A stretch of 64,000 nucleotides of DNA from Linyphia triangularis (taxonomy: Eukaryota > Arthropoda > Arachnida > Araneae > Linyphiidae), in contig OZ021731.1 in the NCBI GenBank assembly GCA_963978545.1, positions 26,550,093-26,614,092 of the forward strand. The letters are read 5' to 3'. The notes beneath the pieces are model-generated. The model had not been told where the DNA came from and ran no database searches. It saw only the letters and a program-made list of their open reading frames with translations. Each line of letters begins with the position of its first letter. Position 1 is the stretch's first letter. A program made the translations under genes and the position numbers. Shown here piece by piece: positions 22,740-35,110 of this stretch.

Positions 22740-23525
22740 TAAAACTTTGTTGAGCATGAAGCAACTTATGCTTATATCCAAAAGAAAATACCAAGGAAAG
22801 CAACCGTTCTTTCCGATCCGCCAGACACTCCCGAACTCTCAAGATTCTGTATCATCACATGATGCTAATAGGCTCACCGAAGCGGTCCATTAAAATAAGG
22901 AAGTTAGCCCTCTCCCTCTATAGACCTAATTCAGCAACCGATAACACTTGTCTCCACGTTCACATCAAGAGAACCGCCCTCCCTTCCCATACACTCTTTT
23001 TCTTCGAACATTTGTCTCCAAGCCGAGGAAGAATTATATTCCAGTTCTCTAAACTCGTGAAATATCAAGATGGCGCTTGGAGGGGGGGGGGGTGCATAAA
23101 CGCCACTTAGCAGCAGAAGCATATTTCCCTCTTCCCAACCACCCAGCGCGCTTCACCCCTTTAATAGCCCTCCTCTCCTGAAATATTCTACCATTATCTC
23201 AGACCACCATTATCAGCCTTTGCTTTGCTCTTTTAGCATTCGCAGAATGGCAGCACTGCCATTGTGTTCCGTTCCCGCATGGCGCGAGATTTTAAAATGG
23301 CGAGGGGAATAAATAATTTTAAACGTTCTGGTTGTTTGTTAAAGCCCCTGAGTTGGTTTGTATGTAAGGGGAATTAAAAGAGCTGAAGAAGTCTGCTGAG
23401 ACAAACGTACCCAGGTAAACGTTTTAAGATTCACACAGGGAGAGGACTTGTAAGAATGTCGCGAGGGGGCGCTATAACTCAAAACCATTTTTCTCAGAAC
23501 TTTTAAGTTTGGGACGATTAGTAAA
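22740..23525. promoter_or_regulatory. GC-richer, single-copy-looking block (possible regulatory region)
   Basis: This block is clearly less AT-rich than its surroundings and carries none of the repeat families seen elsewhere. It contains CTCF-like cores AGATGGCGCT (23068-23077) and GCGAGGGGGCGCTA (23461-23474), an 11-bp G run near 23082-23092, and a pyrimidine-rich stretch. No splice-flanked exon or recognisable protein was found. Regulatory function is inferred from composition and motifs only. Confidence 0.35.
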
Positions 23526-24314
23526 ATGTGTGTGGGAAGGGTAATGTTATCACGGTTGGAGACTTCTTTGTTTTGTGTCACTGGTGAGGTGTGTTCTAAG
23601 ACATTTTCGTTTTATCAATTTTATCTTGCACCAGATTTAACGCTCGTGGATGAAGGAGGGAAAGTTCAGGAATGCAATCTAAGTTGTTTGCTAATTGCAA
23701 TCAAGGGGGAATTCGGGGATTACAAGAACGGCGTTATGTTAATATGGGGTGTAATTTTGTTTACTCGGATATATTCTAATGCGTCTAATAACTTCATGAG
23801 GGTGAATTTCATTTGCGTGCATTCTTTTACAATGTTATTTAGTTCAGGTATATGTGATGCAATTGTTTTTTTTTTTTTTTTGGATTGGCCAAGTATGGTT
23901 GCATCCTATTTCCGTACTTTTGACATGTAAAGCTTAAATATTCTGAAAATTCGTTTGATTTCCGTATCTCTGATTAAAAACCAATCTAAGGTTGCAAATA
24001 TCCAGACTTTTTTTTAAATAACAACTCTTTTTCTTCGCATATTTTCGTTAGTAGTTTTATAATTATGTACATTTTATCGTAAATTGTTTTTTGATTTTTC
24101 ATGAGAAAATCTTTAACCAAAAAAACTTTTTTATAGTAAATTAAATTAATTCTATGAAAAATGTAAAAATTTGACGATATTTTTTTATGAGCAACTGATG
24201 GTAAAATCTTTCGCTCATTGATACTTTCTGTGTGCATAAGCTGAACATGGAAAGCAACGTAAAACTACATTGGGTGTAGTGCAATTGACCAAACTACTAT
24301 AAAAAAAAGTTCAA
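23526..24314. other. Unannotated sequence with a 134-codon frame
   Basis: A plus-strand frame at 23526-23930 is the longest non-transposon frame in the area. It has no recognisable domain, ends in a T-run-encoded phenylalanine stretch and lacks supporting signals, so I do not call it a gene. Confidence 0.4.
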
Positions 24315-24726
24315 GAGCAAGTACTAATAAGGATCATTCCCTATATTCAATATGTGCTCAGTGCATTTAAAAACCACTTTCGATAAAACCTTGAAATTCG
24401 GTAAATAGGTAAGAAAATGATCACTTAAATGAAATAACATAAATTAAAAATTCGAAAATAGAGTCTAACATATTTTATTTATATTTCAAATCCTTACGTT
24501 AATGCATCTGCAAAAGCTCCACCTGGTTTTGTCTACTGTTATTTTAATTTTCATTTATAATAGATATTCATTAAATGAAAACAATTTATGTCATTTCATT
24601 AAGTGATCCTTTTCGTACCAATACTCACCAAATGTCGAGGTTTTCTACCAAGTAGTTTCTAAATGCACTGGGTGAGAAGATTTTGACATAGCGAGTATAG
24701 GGAATGATACTTTCTAAGGCCTCCTC
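24315..24726. mobile_element. TTAA-type MITE, copy 1 (412 bp)
   Basis: Long imperfect terminal inverted repeats (over 100 bp per arm) share GATCATTCCCTATA, CAGTGCATTT, AACCTTGAAATT, ATGATCACTTAA and GAAATAACATAAATT with their complements on the right. The right side is followed by TTAA (24727-24730). The left side has TTCAA in the same place, read as a degraded TTAA. A second copy is at 36546. No coding capacity. Confidence 0.85.
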
Positions 24727-24730
24727 TTAA

Positions 24731-25454
24731 GAGAATGAAAAACATTATTTAATTTTATAGCATTTTGAATCTGTAGGTGTAGTATGATTTTAAAGTCACA
24801 AATTTTGTCAGACAAAATCTCGTGAAATTTTAGTTTTACGGACTGGGGTTACGGTTTTACGACTGGATGTACGGAAAACAGACAACACGATTTGCTGATT
24901 ATCATTGACTCAAGTTCTGCAAAGAAGAAAAAGAATTATTGATCCTTTATAGCTAATTAACACTGCAAATGTGCTTGCACCAGTTTCGAAAAGGATATTA
25001 CTATACCAAGAAAGGGGAGATGTATTTGCTGTCATTTTGACTCATTAGAGTGGATAAAATGCTCCACCATTTCAAGTGAGAAAGATTCGAGAAAAACCAA
25101 CAGCTCTTCTTATTTAGTTAACTTATATACTATGACTAAAGGTTTATAAATTTTTAGTTATTTTGGTACTCTTCTGTCAGACGGGAATCAGATAGAAATC
25201 GTCAAATTGTGGCGGCAACTCATTCAAAATAACAACCTTCAAATCACTTATAATTCCTATAACAAACCGTTGTAGGGTTGTTTTATCAATAGAAGCTATA
25301 AGTATGCGGCACAACAAACCGTACTCATTAAGGTTTGGCGATACATTTACCTGTAGTTTAAACGTGTAAACATTTTGACTTGGCGACAACTACGCCCACT
25401 GGTACTCGCATAACGGAAGAGTAAAGTTATATTTAAAAGAAAAGAGGAATAAAC

Positions 25455-25485
<31 letters not shown>

Positions 25486-28400
25486 TAGTATGTCAAATAC
25501 CTGAACTTCAACCTATGTTTGAATTGTTTAACAGATATCGCTCCAAGTTCAGAACTTTTACAAAATTAATATATGAAACAAAAATCACATTTTGTTTATA
25601 AGTATTTATTGTCGATGTTAAATTCTAGTAAAAGGAAGTAAACTCTAGCATTTTAGGCTTAGTAAGTAATCAGAGCTATAAGCAATGCTAATCAGTTAGG
25701 GAAGTGAAAAGTTTGCCTAAGTACTGAGGTTTCCGTCAAGAATATATAACAAAGAAGAAGAAAAAATAATGAGTCAGCAGGTAATGGTCCCCAAGTTGAA
25801 AGACAAGCGTAACCATTCTGCGTTATCAAACTAAAAAAAAAGAGACTTTTCAAAAATCTTGAACTCCATCTGCAAGACAAAGGAGGGCTTCAAACTCTCA
25901 AAAGAATTAAACTGATTATGATTAATAAATGTCCGAAATCAGCGGTCCCTCTTAACGTTCGAGTGAACAACATCGCGATATTTATTCAAGTCATCAACGT
26001 ACCTGGTTTGAAGTGTCCTTCTCGAAATAAAAATGGCGTTTAAATACTACTTTCATATCCAAACCCTCGGCGTAACCCAAGGGTGAAATCCGATGCAAAC
26101 CCCAAGAAATGCCTTCTTCCCACTCCCCTTTCCGAACAAAAGAAGTCTAAGGTGATAAAAAACACGCACCCCAAACAATGATATAAAAGTTCCATAGGGG
26201 AAGCTATTATTATACGACACTCTAAAACTAAGTCATTAAAACTAGTGAGTGAATTTGAAGAGCAGGTTGGAAAGCCCTAATGCTCAGAAATAAAAGCTTC
26301 TCAAATTTTCCAAGCATGACGCTCTTGACTGTTGATTTAAATAATCTCTTTTGCTACCGGAGAGATATCATCATCGCTTTCACTATCTACTTGACGCGCT
26401 CATTCAAAAATTATTATTTCGCCATTTTTTTCTCTCCTTCCTTTTATTTCATCCCTTTTAAAATTTTACTAATTTCATCTCCTTCGCAGCGATTGCAGCG
26501 CCACGTACACACACAACTCTTTAGTCTGCATTTATAGGATTCTCGTTTTTATGGGAATCGTATGCAGGTCGCTTTTCTCCGCAGTAGAAAAATGTTGAAT
26601 GAGTTTCATTTACCCTTCCTGCGAAAACTGATTCCTGAGGTAGAATAGCATTTTTGTTTAATTATGGAAGCGCCTCGCGAATTTTTATATATTACAATAA
26701 TAATCCTTTTCCTCTTTTAATGTGAAGGTCTTATTGCTATTGTTCTTATTTTCTATTCGAAAAGAAGGTTTAAAAATATTTAAATTATGAGAAATTAAGA
26801 CAGGATTGTATGCATACATTATTTGAATTGTGTGTCCAAATCCACATATGTTCGACCCCACCCCTTTTTCAAAATAGTCGTTTGCATAAAAATTCGAAAT
26901 CGCCTGACCGTGAGTGTTAAAATAAGAATCTCTTGGGAGAATGCAACGAGAGACGGAAGTAAAGTTTCTGAACTAAACTGAACTGAAGAGATAAAAATGG
27001 TGATTGGGGTCCGGCAAATGGGAAAAATAACGACGGTTATTGTACTTTTTATTAGCTCATGCGGAAATTTCATAGCAATTATTTCCAAGTGCATTCTCAG
27101 TTGGATGGCTTTGCAAAGTTAATTTTTTTTTTTTTTTTTTTTTTTTCGAAAAGCTAGGTTAATAATGGAGGCGAAACCATTTCCTAAAACTTGATATGAA
27201 TTTAAGAAAATCTCTTCCGAGAAACTTCTAAGAGTTATGATTATTACAAATTATCTCAATTATTTTTTTTTATTTTTTTAATCCATATTTCTTTGGGTAA
27301 CTCGAAGTTCACTATTAGTTTAAAAAAAAAAAAAAAAAAAAAGTTTTTTTTACATAGTAAATTATTTTGTGCCCAATTAGATGTTAACCATTCCTAGATG
27401 TAACTAAATCAATTGAATAGGTAAGTGTCGTAAGACTGGCACCCAGCTATTACGAGCTATTTAAAATCCGGAATTTAAGTTAATGAAATTTCGATTTTTA
27501 GCTGTATGGATCCATCTAAATATTACTAGGACCAATGTGGCGAGTGAATTTAATTTAAATCGGTTTAGTAATTTTCGTGAAACAGATAGGTCAAAAGTTG
27601 ACTTATGAATTTGCACCATTAAGAAACTGTGTATATGATTCCCCCCCCCCCCCTAAAAAAAAAGCTGTACAGCACCGCTTTTCTAACAATGGAGAATAAG
27701 AAACGAAAAAGAACATTATCTAAATAAATCTACAAGTTTAATTGACAATTTTAAAGTAATAAGCTTACATTTTAAATTTTATAATTCAAACACTTTGCTC
27801 CTAAGAATATCTTTTCACATTTACATCTTTAGATTATATTGAGTTTTTAATCTCAGTTTATTTTTTCAGTAGCGTTTGTTCCTTTTTTATATTTAAAAAG
27901 AAAAAAAAGTGGCGACAACAAGCTGCTCATATAAGAGAACAAGGCACCAAGAAGAAATCAATAACACCTACGAAGTTCAGCTGTTAAGAAATCAAACAAG
28001 AAAACTGACATTTTTTCCTTGTTATTTATTTTTTGTGGTTTTTTTCATTTGGGAAGTAGCTTGTTGCATTTGTTCCTGTTTTACTTTCACTTTTTATTCC
28101 CTCACTCACACTAGAGAAAAAAATACTTCAGAGAAAAAAAAAAGCTTGAGGGGGGGAAAAAAGAAGTGAAGGGAACTAAGAAAAAAAAAATGGAGCTTGT
28201 TGAAGGAAGCGACACCTGATGGGGTTTTCATTTCCTTCGGCGGAACATCATGCAAATGCCGTTCTGTTGGCATAAATGAGGCTTTCCGGAAAACCAAAAG
28301 AGAAGGGTAGAAAAAGCAGAAGGCTGAAAAAAGAAAAAGAAAAGTAACAACAAAAGAAAACAAACAAAAGTGTGCTGTTAATTTTTCCGTTAGTATTCTT

Positions 28401-28864
28401 TTCGCTTTGGGGTTTTTCTTTCTTCGATATCGAAATTGACTTGCAATAAGTTTGGCGGAACTCGATAGAAGATATGTTAGGTACAGATATTTAATTTTAG
28501 ATTTCGGGTCTCCAGGTGGTGTGAAGCCGACTTTAACCCTTTTGCATACATTTACATGGAATAGTTTTATGCATTGTTGTATCCTGCAAACTGAAGTAAA
28601 CTCAAGCAAAATTATCCTTAGGAATTAGTGTAGTATAAATATAGTTTTAAATATTTAAAAAAAAAAAATGCGACCCGCGAAATTGCTATTTATTTTTGAA
28701 TTTTTTAAAACTATCGTAGTAAATAAAAAGAACATCTGTAATGACCGTTAGTACATTTCTTTATTTATAACTAAATTTCATTTTTGTTTGCCCATAAATA
28801 ATACGTTTACATATCAAGTACAACAAACGTCACATTATGCATATTTTTTAACTTTTCAAAATAA
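24731..28864. other. Largely single-copy-looking sequence, no gene
   Basis: No exon, SINE or inverted-repeat element was recognised. Simple tracts: A30 near 25459-25485, T26 near 27121-27146, C13 at 27641-27653. GC-richer patches lie at 25900-26560 and 28180-28600. The latter follows a polypurine stretch (28110-28200) and contains an octamer ATGCAAAT at 28250-28257. The 167-codon minus frame at 28106-28609 is mostly the translated polypyrimidine complement and is not supported as a gene. Confidence 0.4.
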
Positions 28865-29430
28865 TTAAAACTTGGGGTGTGGAACATCGTACGACTTTCA
28901 ATTACCCTATAATACTGACGGGAATTGTGTTATTTACCGTTATTATGTTTTCATCATTCATTTAGAAAAAAAGGCCAGTTTGGCGATATTTTTTGGGATA
29001 GTTCTTGTATGGGTCAAAAATATATATATATATATTGGCGATATACTTCACGATAACCTTTATCTTATCCTTTATTATAAGTAAAACTGGCTAGATGAGA
29101 AAAAACAATGAATAATGAAAGGTATGCTCAAGGAAAGAAGACATTTGTTTTTCAACTTTTTACGCAATTAAAGCATTTTTAGGGAAATTTCCGAGGTGGG
29201 AATGTTTAGAAGGCCTTAAGAGGCATTACCACAGCGATTTTGAACAAAATCGTTGGAGCCGAATTTTAGCAATTACTGAAAAACATTATTATTTTTTTTT
29301 TCAATGGCAGCTACCTTATGCGATTTTGACGAAAACCTTGTGTCCCATGGTCACCACTAACCCTCATACCAAATTTGAACATCGTAGGTTAATTTGTTTG
29401 GGAGTTATGCTGACCACAGTCACACACACA
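28865..29430 (+). repeat. Dispersed repeat R3, copy 2
   Basis: Shares the R3 blocks (GGAACATCGTACGACTTTCA, CAGTTTGGCGATATTTTTTG, TTCCGAGGTGGGAATG, CCTTAAGAGGCATTACCA, GCAATTACTGAAAAACAT, TGCGATTTTGACGAAAACCT) with 5.2 and 40.3 kb. It extends at its 3' end into AGGTTAATTTGTTTGGGAGT and a short ACACACAGACAGACAC tail. Confidence 0.85.
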
Positions 29431-30909
29431 GACAGACACATTTTTTTCTAGATCACATTTTTGAAATCAGGATGGTCTAAAACGTGGAGAAATGCAAAAA
29501 AATGTCGAATTTTTTTTTTACCGAATGCTATACTTTCAATATCCTATGTATATATACATATGGGTAATTGGAAGTAAAAAAAATCGACCAAGTAATAGTG
29601 ATGTTTAACTTTCTAACAGTTATTTGAATTTAAATTTTGATAAACTATCTACATTATTACAAAATATAATCTTGGGATACGTTGTACTCAAATATTTGGA
29701 TACTTATATAAACTATAGTGTTTGGCGAATTACATTTTTTATCAGCTATGTGCTAGTAATATCCTACGTAAGATATCCTACATGGCTATTAGTCAGCTTA
29801 AAACACAGAGAGAAGCTTTATTTGTTGCTCCTTGGATGGGATAAATACACAATTGATTAACAACGGTATCAAAGATGCCATTGATGCCAAGATACCAAAG
29901 ATGATGTTATCAACAACCGATTATTAAAATCTGATGTAACAATTATCACACACACAAAAAAGTGGTGCTAATATCATTAAAAAAACATTAGAGCTATATT
30001 AAATTCAATATTTTTAAAAACTAAACGCATAATAATGATGTTAAGTCTTTTCATTTCCTCTTATAAAATGTTACCAAACATCACGAGATCGAAAAAAATT
30101 GTTTTAATTTGACCAATTCACTTATCTCTACTACAACTTCTGTATTGCTTATTAGTGGTTTCTGCTCTGAAAGCAGATGATGTCATTTGAATACTTCTGC
30201 CCATAATGCTTTGAAATAGGTTGCTCATAGTTACAAATTTGATCTAGTTTTGGGGAGAAGTTGTCAGTATAGATCTCTATAGTAATTACTAAGCCTTCTT
30301 CAACTTCAAGTTAGTAACCAAGCATGCGCTATCCAAAAGTTGTAGTAAAGATCAGTGGACCAATTTGATAATCGAATTACAAATTGAATAATGTTTCAAA
30401 TGTAGTTATTTCCAATTACACCATATGCAATAAGAGTAAGGAAAGTATTGAATTTTATCATTTTTTTTTTTTTTTTCATTCCTATATATTTTGGAATTTT
30501 GAAGAATAGTTCAAAAAAGTTGTCTAGTATAAACATTATTGTGTGTCTGTCTATGGTTAGCATATCCCCCTTTAATGTTCATCATGGAAAAATTTATGTT
30601 TTTCAGCAATTGCCAAGAAACGGCTCAAACGATTTTTATTCAACGTAATTTCCATACGAACTCGCTAAAGGTGTAAAAAATTTAAATAGTAGAAATGTCT
30701 TTAATATCGATTTCTCTTCCCTTGAGTATCGCCCATCAGCCACTGTTTCACTTTATTAGAATAGAATAATGAACTAATTAACATAAAGCTTATCACCAAT
30801 ATCGCCATTTTAGAAGGGATTTTTTGGAAGAGGGGTGGGCAATGTAAGAATTATGGCCTAATCGAACATTTTTTTTTTTTTTTTTTTCAATTAATGAAAA
30901 TATGAATGA
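29431..30909. other. Unannotated AT-rich sequence
   Basis: No gene or repeat family recognised. T runs near 30461-30477 and 30872-30888. Confidence 0.45.
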
Positions 30910-32853
30910 CTAGCTGAATACCCGTGCTGCGCTACGAAATTTTACCATTAGCATTTTAGCGATCAAAAGACATTCATGTATTCTACACTTCAGACGTTTG
31001 CTCCCATTTCGATCCCGACAAATTGATTTATCAAAATAGGAACTTTCCTTTGTTGACATTTTAAACGAAATTTATAATTGTGAATAGTAAACTGGTATAG
31101 TTTATTGTGTTTATGTTTGCTCTTAGTTCTAAATTTCAAAGTAGTAGCTGTATTGGAATTAAGTTAATTAGACATTAAGTTAATCCTCGTATAGTTTCAA
31201 TGTTGCGTCGTCTTTTCATCCCTTAAAAATTCGTTAATCGATATTGGAATGACTTATTTTTTTAACATTTGCAAAAAAATATCAGAAAAATGACTACATT
31301 GGAAGAGGAACATTCGGATATCCCTCGTTTGGAACATTTAACCCCTTCTCGACCCCTTAAAGTTGGTTAATCGAGAACAGAATAGCTTACTTTTTCTATG
31401 TTTAATCTTTTTTGACATTTGTACCAAATTTCCGAGTTGTGACCATATGGGAAGTGGTACATTCGAATATTCCTCGTTTGGAACGTTTAACCCCTTTTCC
31501 ACCCTTTGATCCACCCGAGATCGGAATAGTTTACTTTTTCTGCGTTTGTCTTTATTGATATTCACACCAGTTTTCAGAATTGTGAAAATATGAGAAGTAG
31601 GACATTCGAATATATCGCTCGTTTGGAACGTTTAACCCCTTTTTGACCTCTTAAAGTGGGTTCATCGAGATCGGAATAGCTAACTTTTTCTATGTTTACC
31701 AGTGTTGACATTTGTACCAATTTTTAGAGTTGTGACCATATGGGAAGTGGTGCATTCGAATATCCCTCGTTTGGAAAGTTTAACCCCTTTTTGACCTCTT
31801 AGAGTGGGTAAATAGAGATCGGAATAGCTTACTTTTTATACGTTTGTTTTTGTTGATACTTGCACCAGATTTCAGAGTTGTGACGAAAGGGGAAGTAGGA
31901 TATTCGAATATCCCTCGTTTGGAACGTTTAACCCCTGTTCCATCCCTTAAAGTGGGTTAATCGAGATCGGAATAACTTACTTTTTCTTCGTTTGTCTTTA
32001 TTGATATTCTCACCAATTTTTAGAGTTGTGACGAAATGAGAAATAGGACATTCGAATATTCCTCGTTTGGAACTTTTAACCCCTTTTCGAGCCCTTAAAG
32101 TGGGTTAATCGAGATCGGAATAGCTTACTTTTTCTATGTTTACTATTGTTAATATTTGTACCAATATTTAGAGTTGTGACCAAATGGGAAGTAGGATATT
32201 CGAATGTCCCTCGATTGGAACGCTTAACCCCTTTTCGACCCATTAAAGTGGGTTAATCGAGATCGGAATAGTTTACTTTGTCTATTTTTACCATTGTTGA
32301 TATTTGTGCCAATTTTCAGAGTTGTGACTATGTGGGAAGTAGGATTTTCGAATGTCCCCCGTTTGGAACGTTTAACCCCTTTTCGACCCCTTAAAGTGGG
32401 TTAATCGAGATCGGAATAGTTTACTTTTTCTATTTTTACCATTGTTGATATTTGTGCCGATTTTCAGAGTTGTGACTATGTGAGAAGTAGGATATTCGAA
32501 TGTCCCCGTTTGGAACGTTTAACCCCTTTTCGACCCCTTAAAGTGGGTTAATCGAGATCTGAATAGTTTACTTTTTCTATTTTTACCATTGTTGATATTT
32601 GTGCCGATTTTCAGAGTTGTGACTATGTGGGAAGTAGGATTTTCGAATGTCCCCCGTTTGGAACGTTTAACCCCTTTTCGACCCCTTAAAGTGGGTTAAT
32701 CGAGATCGGAATAGTTTACTTTTTCTATTTTTACCATTGTTGATATTTGTGCCGATTTTCAGAGTTGTGACTATGTGGGAAGTGGGAGAATTAGTGATGA
32801 GTGAGTCAGTGAGTGAGTCAGTGAGTGAGGGCTTTGCCTTATATATATAGAGA
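30910..32853 (-). mobile_element. Helitron-like element with internal ~147-bp tandem array
   Basis: Read on the minus strand it begins TCTCTATATATATAAGGC, carries a tandem array, and ends GGGTATTCAGCTAG at 30910-30923. A host A precedes the 5' TC and a host T follows the 3' CTAG. TC at the 5' end, CTAG at the 3' end, A/T insertion and no target duplication are Helitron hallmarks. I did not find a clear 3' hairpin, so the class is an inference. Tandem repeats inside non-autonomous Helitron relatives (HINE type) are known. No helicase or Rep frame is present. Confidence 0.65.
31318..32790. repeat. ~147-bp tandem array, about 10 units
   Basis: The block GTTTGGAACGTTTAACCCC recurs at about 31.33, 31.49, 31.63, 31.78, 31.93, 32.07, 32.22, 32.37, 32.52 and 32.66 kb (spacing about 143-151 bp). 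Each unit also has GGGTTAATCGAGATCGGAAT, TTTACCATTGTTGATATTTG and AGAGTTGTGACTATGTGGGA. Units towards the right are more alike, suggesting recent local amplification there. It ends in a GAGTCAGT-type short repeat (32797-32830). Confidence 0.93.
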
Positions 32854-33159
32854 TGACAAAAAAGGTAACGCAGGAATTTGAATTGATTTTTTCTTTTAAC
32901 ATCGTTAAGGGTGTCTCACAAAAATTCTTTGGAATTGCAATTTTATTCCATAATACTGTGAATACTCTTGTAGGAGGTTTAAATGAAAAAAGAAAAAAAA
33001 GTACACTTTCTATTACTGGACCATACCGGTGGGACAAAAACAATCAAATTTTGAACTAGAAATTAAATCGGTAACAAAATACTTATTTTTGTTATTGCAA
33101 TGCATAGGATATTTACTTACCGATTTGTGGCAAAAATATATGCAATATTTATAAGTTTA

Positions 33160-33820
33160 TCTACAGTAATAAAACAAGCTGTCTGTCTACCTGTGGATTT
33201 ATAGAAAGCTACTTAAAATAGGCGTAAAGTTCTGACATTTTCAACACAAGTATTTTTAACCTTCTAATTGATAAACAGAATGTTAAAAGTTTAACTAATT
33301 AATTTTTTAGAAGAACAGAATGTTAAAATTTTAACGCATTATTTTTTAATTAATTTTCTAATTGAATTAACAAATTTTTTACAAAACGATTCTAATAGAG
33401 CTACAGCTCTAAAACTTTTACCATAAGTAGTTTTAGCCTTTTAATTGGATTTTTAAAAAATAGAAAATTAAAATGTACATTAGTTTTTTTTTTTACTTAA
33501 TTATTTAATTAATTAATAAATATTTTACAAAACGATTTCTAATAAGGCTACATCTCTGAAATTATCAAAGTAAGTAGTTTTGGCCTTCTCATTAGACTTT
33601 GGACAAATATAATTTTTAAATTTAGATTAGCCTTTTTTAATTCATTTTTTAATTAATTTATAAATATTTTACAAAACGCGATTTCTAATAAGGCTACACC
33701 TCCGAAATTTTCAACATAAGTAGTTTAGGCCTTCTAATTGGACTTTTGACAAACAGAATTTTAAAATTTTGATTACATTTCTTGTTAATTATTATTATTT
33801 TTTTTTTAAACTAATAAATA
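33160..33820 (+). mobile_element. Helitron-like fragment, 5' end plus array
   Basis: It begins A|TCTACAGTAATAAAAC, then AAGCTGTCTGTCTACCTGTG. Tandem units follow with AAAACGATTTCTAATAAGGC and AAGTAGTTTTGGCCTTCT blocks at a spacing of about 147 bp. The same 5' region appears in reverse complement at about 51.95 kb and the unit recurs at 51, 52.2 and 61.3 kb. The 3' end is not recognisable here. Confidence 0.65.
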
Positions 33821-34739
33821 ATTTAAACAGCAACAATCTTTTTTATCATAATGAAAATCAAAAAATACTTTCAATTTAATAAATCTCGTTATTACTCGTT
33901 AAATTAATCAATTTGGTTATTGCAAAACCAACTAAAATATAAAAATTCAACTTAAATATTTTAAAGCGACAGCAGAAATCTCTACAAGTAATGAAGTGTA
34001 ATAAATTCGAGAAACGTTTAACAGAATTTTATTTATTAACTTGTTATAAACACACAAGTTGTTTTAATTCATTGCAGAAAACTGTTATCCTTTCTAAATA
34101 TCTAGTCACATTTGAAACAATTAAAAAAAAAATTTTAAACGCACCACTTTTTTATTTTTTTAATTAGATATATAAATTTAAATTCAATTAAATATTAGAT
34201 TTAGAATTTTTTAATAAAAAATAATCGACGAATGAGTAAAAATGTTCAATTTTTTTTTTATCTCTTAATAAGATGTTTATTTAGTATTTAACTAATCTGC
34301 CTGAAACAAAATCGATAATTATTTATTTATATTTCAAATAAGAGAAGCTTTCGTGTTCTTTTTAAGTATAAAATTTCCTTTAGTTTTGTTTTCTTTCCAG
34401 ATGAAATATCATTCTCATTAGTAATCGTAAGGGTAGCTTTCTTTTCATTTTTAATTACTTTTTAGTAAAAAAAAAAATCTTATTCAAAACACCAAATGTG
34501 AGTTATTCAGAATACAATCAGAGACAAATATGACCCATCCAAAAATTTCCCACTTTTCCCTAATCCATACACGAACCTAAACAATCCGATTTTTACTCCT
34601 TGGCAGATTCATAATTAAAGGAGTATAAATTACCCCAACTAAGTTCTTCATCCGTATCATTTCCAGGCAAACTTTAAACAAACAAACAAAAGGGAAGTTT
34701 TTCCCTTTTCCCAAAAATCAGCCTATTAGTTCCTACATA

Positions 34740-35110
34740 AGCGATACCCTAAATTAACTCACGCGAAGCGATCCGAGGCGCTTCAATTATCAACTTTGAT
34801 TCTTAATTATCCCCTCCCCCCCCAAACGAACACTTTTTGCGCGATATAAATATTCTTGCTGACCAGTTGCCAGATTCCCTTGGTCTGCGTGACGCCTTCG
34901 TGGAGGTTGTTAATGGGAATATGTTGTTTGCAGACGACCGAGGCACATGTCCTTTGGTCACGCATATTCACGCGCTTCGCGAGATCACGCGAGCATGCAT
35001 GGGACGCTCTGTCTAATCCCTATTAGGGAAAAGTTGTGCAGGGATTTTTGACGGTTTATGTGGGGCAGATATTTTCCATTTGTCACACGCGTTTCTGAAC
35101 ATATGGCGAA
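34740..35110. promoter_or_regulatory. CpG-rich non-coding block, possible enhancer or promoter
   Basis: Locally high GC with many CpGs (for example CACGCGCTTCGCGAGATCAC near 34970) in an AT-rich setting. It includes a TCF/LEF-like CTTTGAT next to a homeodomain-like TTAATTA (about 34792-34806) and an Otx/Bicoid-like TAATCC (35014-35019). No recognisable reading frame. The regulatory role is inferred. Confidence 0.35.

Noticed and set aside
23526..23930. 134-codon plus-strand frame
   Set aside because: No recognisable domain, ends in a homopolymer-coded stretch, and lacks supporting signals. Chance is the simplest reading in this block.
28106..28609. 167-codon minus-strand frame
   Set aside because: Much of it is the complement of a polypurine tract (Phe/Leu/Ser-rich), with no domain and no exon signals.
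31318..32790. CRISPR-like array
   Set aside because: Units of ~147 bp are contiguous without unique spacers, in a eukaryotic repeat context.
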